This document shows positions 24,539 through 28,496 of a DNA stretch of 28,496 nucleotides, one piece after another. A program made the translations under genes and the position numbers. Numbering within the stretch: the stretch's first letter is position 1; each line of letters starts with the position of its first letter. The stretch comes from JBCCCJ01 sp039029315 (GTDB lineage: Bacteria > Bacteroidota > Bacteroidia > J057). The notes beneath the pieces are model-generated. The model was not told the DNA's origin and made no database searches. It saw only the letters and a list, made by a program, of their open reading frames with translations. Location: NCBI GenBank assembly GCA_039029315.1, contig JBCCGK010000131.1, positions 1-28,496 of the forward strand, in the 5' to 3' direction.

Positions 24539-24699
24539 GAGATTGTTTGAACATCTGGTACTTATTTTTTGTATGCGTCTTTTTTCCTTATCCTACAGCT
24601 TTTTTGTTCTCATAGCGCCACTATAAGAACAAAAAAGAGCCTTGTCTGAGTAAAAAATACATCATAAAAATTTTCAGCACAGATATCAAAACAGTCTCT
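24539..24699 (-). repeat. 161-bp MITE-like palindromic element, family 1 (copy B)
   Basis: The reverse complement aligns with copy A at 17556-17716 base for base over most of its length, with the same total of 161 bp. Its ends are AAACAGTCTC and GAGATTGTTT, one mismatch from a perfect terminal inverted repeat. The central stem ATAG/CTAT is kept; next to it the loop-side pairs differ from copy A, but one change restores a T-A pair where copy A has a mismatch. The element is in opposite orientation to copy A. Confidence 0.75.
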
Positions 24700-24755
24700 G
24701 AGTTTTTCAAATAGCTTGTATTTCGTTTTTGGTCAAAACTGATGAATACTGCTGT

Positions 24756-25313
24756 TTATTTTTTCTTTTGCCTGATGGAATAGATGATGCTTATGATCAT
24801 GCCGATTACCCCTCCGAGATAACTAAAATTATGCATGGAACCTACCATGATGAAATGGGTTCGATGGATCAGATTATCTGGCAAATACCAAAAGGGAGGA
24901 TCCTGTGGAATGATCAACTTGCCAACGATCAATCCAAAGACGCCTGCAATCAGGGCAATTCCGATTGTTATGAATGCGGCCTTCATCGTTATCCGAAACA
25001 TTTCTTGTCCATTTCTATGAATCAATCCTATCAATCCCAATAGAATTCCAATGATCAGACCCACCCACCAGCTGGCCAGAAATCCCACGATCGCTGCGCC
25101 AAATCGAGGATTGTTCAGTTTGATTTCGGGGGATTCTTCTGTTCCAATATTTTGTCCCATTCCCCAATCATCAAGACCGAATTGAATGAATTTGAATTTG
25201 GTGTAGTACTCATTCGAAATTGTGTAGGTAATTTGATCGTGCACAATTCCGTACACGCCTGCCAGAATTGGAGAGATGATGAGTATCAGAATAAGGACAA
25301 TGAGTTTGTGCAT
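24756..25313 (-). CDS. Hypothetical membrane protein (185 aa)
   Basis: An inner-membrane protein with an N-terminal hydrophobic segment (residues ~4-24, with the sequence ending in AGVYG) and further membrane spans around 72-98 (GAAIVGFLASWWVGLIIGIL), 108-131 (ITIGIALIAGVFGLIVG) and 163-180 (GVIGMIISIIYSI). The loop after the first span (ITYTISNEYYTKFKFIQFGL) faces the periplasm by the positive-inside rule. I have seen proteins of this look in Bacteroidota and Planctomycetota but know no function. The gene stands alone, between palindromic element B and the DUF4262 gene. The C-terminal RQKKK is a typical cytoplasmic anchor. Confidence 0.7.
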   Translation of the reverse strand: MHKLIVLILILIISPILAGVYGIVHDQITYTISNEYYTKFKFIQFGLDDWGMGQNIGTEESPEIKLNNPRFGAAIVGFLASWWVGLIIGILLGLIGLIHRNGQEMFRITMKAAFITIGIALIAGVFGLIVGKLIIPQDPPFWYLPDNLIHRTHFIMVGSMHNFSYLGGVIGMIISIIYSIRQKKK

Positions 25314-25399
25314 TTGATGTGTTTGATGGTTGTTCAGAGGCTAGCTTTGGGCCTTTGCCAAGAGAGGAAAGGGAGGAAATGTATTCATCTATTCGTGAT

Positions 25400-25870
25400 C
25401 TACTGAGGCATGGACAATATATCTCCAAAAATTTCTTGTTCATAGTCGTATCCTTGTTCACCAGGGAAGTGTCCATCCAGATCAGGAAATATCAGTTGCA
25501 GGCACTTGAATTCAGCATCGCCATATATCCTAAATGAACTCAACATATATTCTTCCAGCTTTTTGGGTTCAACCTCAATAAGATAGATGGGAAACCGCTC
25601 AGAAACATGATCTAAAATAACTCGTGTTGGGACTGCTTGCTGTGCGAATAGTTTCGCATAGGCATCGATGAGTGTGTGAGTCAAGCCAGAAGGAAGTCCG
25701 GAAATAAACAATTCCGGTAGTTGCGCATGTCGAAACAGACCTGTCGAATACCCAAAAGGGGGAGTTTCATTACTTTCCAAAACATAGGTAAGATGAAACC
25801 CATAGGTATCAATGTTATGATCGACCATGTTGAAGTATTCTTCCCTTTGTTCGTCTGTCATGTTCAGCAT
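25400..25870 (-). CDS. DUF4262 domain-containing protein
   Basis: A 156-aa cytoplasmic protein. The segments YGFHLTYVLESNETPPFGYSTGL (given here in part: FGYSTGL), LPELFISGLPSG, and LQLIFPDLDGHFPGE follow the conserved pattern of DUF4262, in which a Tyr/Thr-Gly-Leu strand is followed by a PEL..GLP turn and a late D..G.FP. DUF4262 proteins have no proven function; they often occur beside SUKH and other immunity genes and are suspected to be immunity proteins. The ATG at 25870 is the start, with a second Met three codons in. A 7-bp inverted repeat lies 9-32 bp upstream and may be a control site. No toxin is visible nearby. Confidence 0.75.
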   Translation of the reverse strand: MLNMTDEQREEYFNMVDHNIDTYGFHLTYVLESNETPPFGYSTGLFRHAQLPELFISGLPSGLTHTLIDAYAKLFAQQAVPTRVILDHVSERFPIYLIEVEPKKLEEYMLSSFRIYGDAEFKCLQLIFPDLDGHFPGEQGYDYEQEIFGDILSMPQ

Positions 25871-25878
25871 TCATTGTT

Positions 25879-25902
25879 CTTGACTTTCTATCCATAGTCA
25901 AG
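25879..25902. promoter_or_regulatory. 7-bp inverted repeat upstream of the DUF4262 gene
   Basis: CTTGACT (25879-25885) is exactly complementary to AGTCAAG (25896-25902) over a 10-base spacer, and TAT...ATA inside the spacer extends the symmetry. Its place 9 bp before the ATG suggests an operator or an RNA hairpin, but chance is possible. Confidence 0.3.
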
Positions 25903-26002
25903 CTTACTTATGTCAATATGAGCGGGTTGTGCCAATGCCAGATTGCCGGATTCTGTGCAAGTGCCATATTACCAGCTTGCTGGATACGCTCTCTGCTACT
26001 TT

Positions 26003-26395
26003 CTATTCCATCAATTCCTGGATCGATGCTGCAATCTTCTTCGTTGTTCCCATTTCGTGATCCCAAACATATAGGTCGTCAGTCAGAATTCCGCTTCCAT
26101 CATGCATCAATATCAGCAGATTGCCAAAGCCGTCCGAACCAATGGCTATTCCATTTGCAGGAAAGCCTCTCCATTCACGCGCTTTTTTGGTTTCAAGTCC
26201 TATGTGGTTGGAGGTTCGACTGATTCTTTTTCGGCAAGATGTATCAAGGAAGGGAAACAGGTCAAACGCCCATTCATCCGTGATTATTTCCCCTCCATTT
26301 GTGTGCATCATATGCGTTTTGAATGCTTTGGGGAAACTCAACTGCAAGTCAGATTCCGTTTTTGTGATATATTTTTCCTCTATTGGAAATGGCAT
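26003..26395 (-). CDS. SMI1/KNR4 (SUKH) family protein, putative immunity protein
   Basis: A 130-aa single-domain SUKH protein. The pattern is complete: IEEKYITKTESDLQLSFP near the start, then FKTHMMHTNGGEI, and IAIGSDGFGNLLIL followed by LYVWDHEMG, which is the typical GSDGxGN strand and DH turn of the SMI1/KNR4 fold. In bacteria these proteins act as immunity proteins that bind and block toxin domains. The stop codon of the upstream SUFU gene is 27 bp before its start codon, so the two are probably one transcript. No cognate toxin gene is present in the window. The ATG at 26395 is preceded by a purine-rich stretch. Confidence 0.8.
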   Translation of the reverse strand: MPFPIEEKYITKTESDLQLSFPKAFKTHMMHTNGGEIITDEWAFDLFPFLDTSCRKRISRTSNHIGLETKKAREWRGFPANGIAIGSDGFGNLLILMHDGSGILTDDLYVWDHEMGTTKKIAASIQELME

Positions 26396-26422
26396 CTTTT
26401 GTTTCGTTGAGGGAGATTGGGG

Positions 26423-26998
26423 TTACATGTCAAGCAAACAGGCTCTATCAGGATTCAAATAGTCCAAATTTTGATCTTCAAATAGTTGCTCCAAAGCTTC
26501 GCAGCCATGTTGGGATTTATACGCTCTTTCCTCTTTCGTAATCGGAATCAGCCAGTAACAATGGGTGATTTTCCCTTCATATTCGAAGAGTTCTAAGGTT
26601 TCTCCCTCTATGAATGGCAGTGAAATAAATCCATGATCACATCTGGAATCCTTGAGCCAGGGCTGTCCAATATTCACCGTATGATGAAGACCTAAAAATT
26701 CTGAATGTCTATGGAAGGAAGCATGAAAGGTCAGTAATTCTACCAGGGATTCGCTTTGTCTCGGAGAATAGATGAATAATTCGATCAGTTTGTCATCTTG
26801 GCGGTCCAATGACATACCAACCGTCAAATAAGTCCACATATGTTTATGTACTGGATTCGGACCTATTTCAAGTACATAAAAGTCTGGATGCAGTTTTTCC
26901 GCTGGGCCGATTGTCCAATTCTTCTTGTTCCCTTCCACACCATAATAGGTTTCATAGTGGTTTTTTAATGATTCCGTATATGTTTTTTCCGTTCCCAT
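26423..26998 (-). CDS. Suppressor of fused (SUFU) domain protein, putative immunity protein
   Basis: A 191-aa cytoplasmic protein with a bacterial SUFU domain: HKHMWTYLTVGMS in the first half, LIELFIYSPRQ after it, and ISLPFIEGETLELFEYEG followed by CYWLIPITKEERAYK in the second half, which is the characteristic strand ending with the LLP-I-T-E-E turn. Bacterial SUFU proteins are mostly found as immunity proteins in polymorphic-toxin loci. It is the upstream member of a probable two-gene unit with the SUKH gene (27 bp apart). The ATG at 26998 fits the family length. As with its neighbours, no toxin gene is seen. It is one of the better-supported immunity calls here. Confidence 0.8.
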   Translation of the reverse strand: MGTEKTYTESLKNHYETYYGVEGNKKNWTIGPAEKLHPDFYVLEIGPNPVHKHMWTYLTVGMSLDRQDDKLIELFIYSPRQSESLVELLTFHASFHRHSEFLGLHHTVNIGQPWLKDSRCDHGFISLPFIEGETLELFEYEGKITHCYWLIPITKEERAYKSQHGCEALEQLFEDQNLDYLNPDRACLLDM

Positions 26999-27064
26999 GA
27001 TAGCTGCTTCCTTCTGGCAATCCGACAGAGCCTTGTGCTGGATTTGATTACCCTATTAAGATAA

Positions 27065-27436
27065 TCAGTGTGCCAAACGAATCAAAACTGCTGGGGGTGA
27101 TCGTCGATCCTTGGGAGAATTGCTTGCCTCCTCAGATTCCTGTCCTTTGCATATCATACGTTTCGATGTTTCTATCGGTTTTTTTTGGGTCTCATATCCC
27201 TCTACAGTTTCTGTTGATGTGATTCTAGCATGCCGAACAGGCAGAGGTGTCTGCTCATTGTTTTCCCAGGAAGAACCTTGTGAATCAGGAGGTTTCTGCC
27301 TTTTTATTTCGCCATCTTCCAACATAAATTTCAAAGGAAAATGACTTTTTGACAAAAGTTGTGGAAGAAGCATTCTGGGATAGCAGCTTGTTTCTCCTGA
27401 ATGAGAACCGGGACCTGTGAGGAAGAGCTCTGTCAT
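27065..27436 (-). CDS. Doubtful small hypothetical protein (123 aa)
   Basis: An open frame that begins 17 bp after the stop codon of the gene at 27454-27861 and could be its co-transcribed partner. The protein is poor in hydrophobic residues and rich in Ser, Pro, Glu and Lys (PPDSQGSSWENNEQTPLP, EEASNSPKDRRSPP), with no recognisable fold, so it may be disordered or not a gene at all. It has no signal peptide. I keep it because the frame is long for the spacing and fills an otherwise empty 372-bp region. Confidence 0.3.
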   Translation of the reverse strand: MTELFLTGPGSHSGETSCYPRMLLPQLLSKSHFPLKFMLEDGEIKRQKPPDSQGSSWENNEQTPLPVRHARITSTETVEGYETQKKPIETSKRMICKGQESEEASNSPKDRRSPPAVLIRLAH

Positions 27437-27453
27437 GCAGTTTCGGCTTGGTG

Positions 27454-27861
27454 TTAGACAATCTCAGTCAGTGGACTCCCATAAGGACCATTGTTTGATA
27501 CGGCCTTTGTATATGATATCTGATTTTCCAGGTCCAGAATCAAGAAATCAACCTCCCTCACTTTGATGCTGATGGTATTCTCCCGCCAGTCAATCTGTAT
27601 ATGTCTGGATTCAAGTCCTGTTTGGATGGAGTACTGATTTGAATATCTTTTCATGAGAGGCGGGGATATACCTTTGGCAATGAATTCCTTCACCTCCTCG
27701 CTCCTCTCTACGATGGTCCCACGAGAACAAACAAACCCATCAAATTTCACTTTGTTTTCTGGCAGGTTCAACACATATGCCCAAACCGAATGTGCATCTC
27801 CTTCGATGATGAGCTCTTGTCTTTGTACTGCGTTTGTTTCAGAAATATAGATGTCTTTCAT
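27454..27861 (-). CDS. Hypothetical protein (135 aa), immunity-like
   Basis: An unrecognised 135-aa cytoplasmic protein with clear protein-like composition: HSVWAYVLNLPENKVKFDGFVCSRG in the first half (given here as its main block, DGFVCSRGTIV), then EVKEFIAKGISPPLMKRY, and a C-terminal ISYTKAVSNNGPYGSP. The length, the Trp and Tyr content and its place next to SUKH, SUFU and DUF4262 genes make an immunity role plausible but unproven. It is the rightmost gene of the window and the first of the - strand cluster. The ATG at 27861 is the natural start; no clear promoter motif was found in the AT-rich region upstream. Confidence 0.65.
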   Translation of the reverse strand: MKDIYISETNAVQRQELIIEGDAHSVWAYVLNLPENKVKFDGFVCSRGTIVERSEEVKEFIAKGISPPLMKRYSNQYSIQTGLESRHIQIDWRENTISIKVREVDFLILDLENQISYTKAVSNNGPYGSPLTEIV

Positions 27862-27982
27862 ATTCGATGAGTAGGTAAGCCCTACAAATGTGCCGTATCA
27901 TTTAATTTATGGATGGTGCGTTCTGTCCATTCGTTTGTATACAATATTACAGTATAATAAAAATTTTTTGTGATTCCTTCGA

Positions 27983-28109
27983 GAACCCCTTCGCACTGGC
28001 CCGTCCCCTTACAAATGGGACTTCACACAAGGCCTTTTCTGCTGAAAAGCAGGAAAATTCTTGCCAGTCCCACCTCTTGAGGGGGGATATTAGGCGAAAA
28101 GGGGGGTTC
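27983..28109. repeat. Long imperfect palindromic element with GAAA loop
   Basis: Working inward, GAACCCC (27983) pairs with GGGGTTC (ending 28109), CCCCTT with the AGGGGG near 28080, TGGGACT with AGTCCCA, and CTTTTCTGCT with AGCAGGAAAA across a GAAA tetraloop centred near 28044. Mismatches and bulges lie between these helices. It resembles a REP- or MITE-like hairpin element and is unlike both other palindrome families in sequence. Confidence 0.55.
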
Positions 28110-28360
28110 AGGGAAAAGCATAAGAAACTTATGTTCCACTTTAATATGGTGATGCTGCAAGGATCTATGTGATATGAGAGGTTGGATTGATCGATTGACA
28201 GCTTTAGGTACCAGTTGATGATTTCGGCCATGCCTTCATAGATATCACGAATACAGCATCTCCATGCCAGTCAGTGGAATGGGGAGAAATCCCGTCTTAG
28301 AGCAACGACAGTATCATAAAGAGTTCTCTTTTGGGCTTTCCTGCTCTGAGGGATACTAGT

Positions 28361-28496
28361 GGTTCAGGACTTAAGTTTCTGATCATTAAGTCGTAGGATT
28401 TTTGTGCTCCGCCAACGAATTTTTGAGGAAGATAGCGTGCTATCTGACGAAAAAATAAGGCAGGTGGCGTGCAAAAGGACCAGACTTGGATTGTCA
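28361..28496. repeat. Long imperfect palindrome, family 2 (copy D), truncated by window end
   Basis: The centre is GATAGC-GT-GCTATC (28431-28444), with TTTTTGAGG before and GACGAAAAA after it. The arms run outward through GTGCTCCGCC and GGTGGCGTGC. The sequence aligns by eye with the reverse complement of the element at 1-146: GGATTTTTG, then GAATTTTT, GAGGAA, the central hairpin, GAAAAAAT. The right arm is cut by the window edge. A short inverted repeat, GACTTAA/TTAAGTC (28368-28392), sits in the outer left arm. Confidence 0.6.

Larger units (their letters stand above)
27862..28496. other. Right-end intergenic region with palindromic elements
   Basis: This 635-bp stretch to the window edge holds no convincing gene. 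It contains a long GC-rich palindrome (27983-28109) and, at the very end, a truncated family 2 palindrome (from about 28368). Between them, a - strand open stretch around 28155-28280 reads partly like protein (EGMAEIINWYLKLSI) but has no start with support. Confidence 0.5.

Noticed and set aside
27947..28280. A - strand open frame containing EGMAEIINWYLKLSI.
   Set aside because: Most of it runs through the palindromic element at 27983-28109, and the likely part has no supported start. It may be a relic, but it cannot be called a gene.
1..28496. CRISPR arrays, tRNA or rRNA genes, and intact transposases.
   Set aside because: I saw no regularly spaced short direct repeats, no cloverleaf-like sequence, and no transposase or integrase motif in any frame.

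Overview
This window reads as a chromosomal segment of a Bacteroidota bacterium. It could be a marine or environmental Saprospira/Cytophaga-like lineage, but that is inference. Supporting signs are several lipoproteins with a signal-peptidase-II box, an outer-membrane beta-barrel protein, a Bacteroidota-style Crp/Fnr regulator, mostly weak Shine-Dalgarno sites, one good TAnnTTTG-type promoter, and long imperfect-palindrome repeats between genes. Only one gene (rapA) lies on the + strand. Every other credible gene lies on the - strand, so the cluster is read from right to left.

Layout: 1-309 holds a truncated palindromic repeat and a terminator-like hairpin. 310-3132 is a full-length RapA (RNA polymerase recycling ATPase), convergent with the genes to its right. 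3.2-6.3 kb is a possible operon: a signal-less periplasmic-binding-fold protein, a lipoprotein serine hydrolase and a Crp/Fnr regulator. 6.6-16.9 kb is a mixed metabolic region. It has three more serine hydrolases of the class C beta-lactamase fold, a zinc-ribbon protein of unknown function, a crotonase followed by a small DUF2834-like membrane protein, a porin-like beta-barrel, a SUKH-type protein and an exported sugar isomerase/epimerase-like protein. 17.9-19.9 kb is a tight DJ-1/PfpI plus sulfatase pair. 20.4-22.7 kb has a SAM methyltransferase and, most notably, a lipoprotein whose sequence matches thiaminase I (thiamine pyridinylase), with both the catalytic Cys and Glu in place.

22.7-27.9 kb is a run of small, mostly unconnected genes that look like orphan immunity genes of the polymorphic-toxin world: SUKH (SMI1/KNR4), suppressor-of-fused (SUFU), DUF4262 and several unrecognised proteins. 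No toxin gene is visible. Two further candidates of this kind lie at 13.9 and 16.9 kb.

The most striking non-coding signal is a family of long hairpin-forming repeats. Two 161-bp copies (17556-17716 and 24539-24699) lie in opposite orientation around the sulfatase/thiaminase block. A second, related family sits truncated at both extreme ends of the window. Two other palindromic elements are at about 20.1 and 28.0 kb. I see no tRNA, rRNA, CRISPR array, intact transposase or phage gene.
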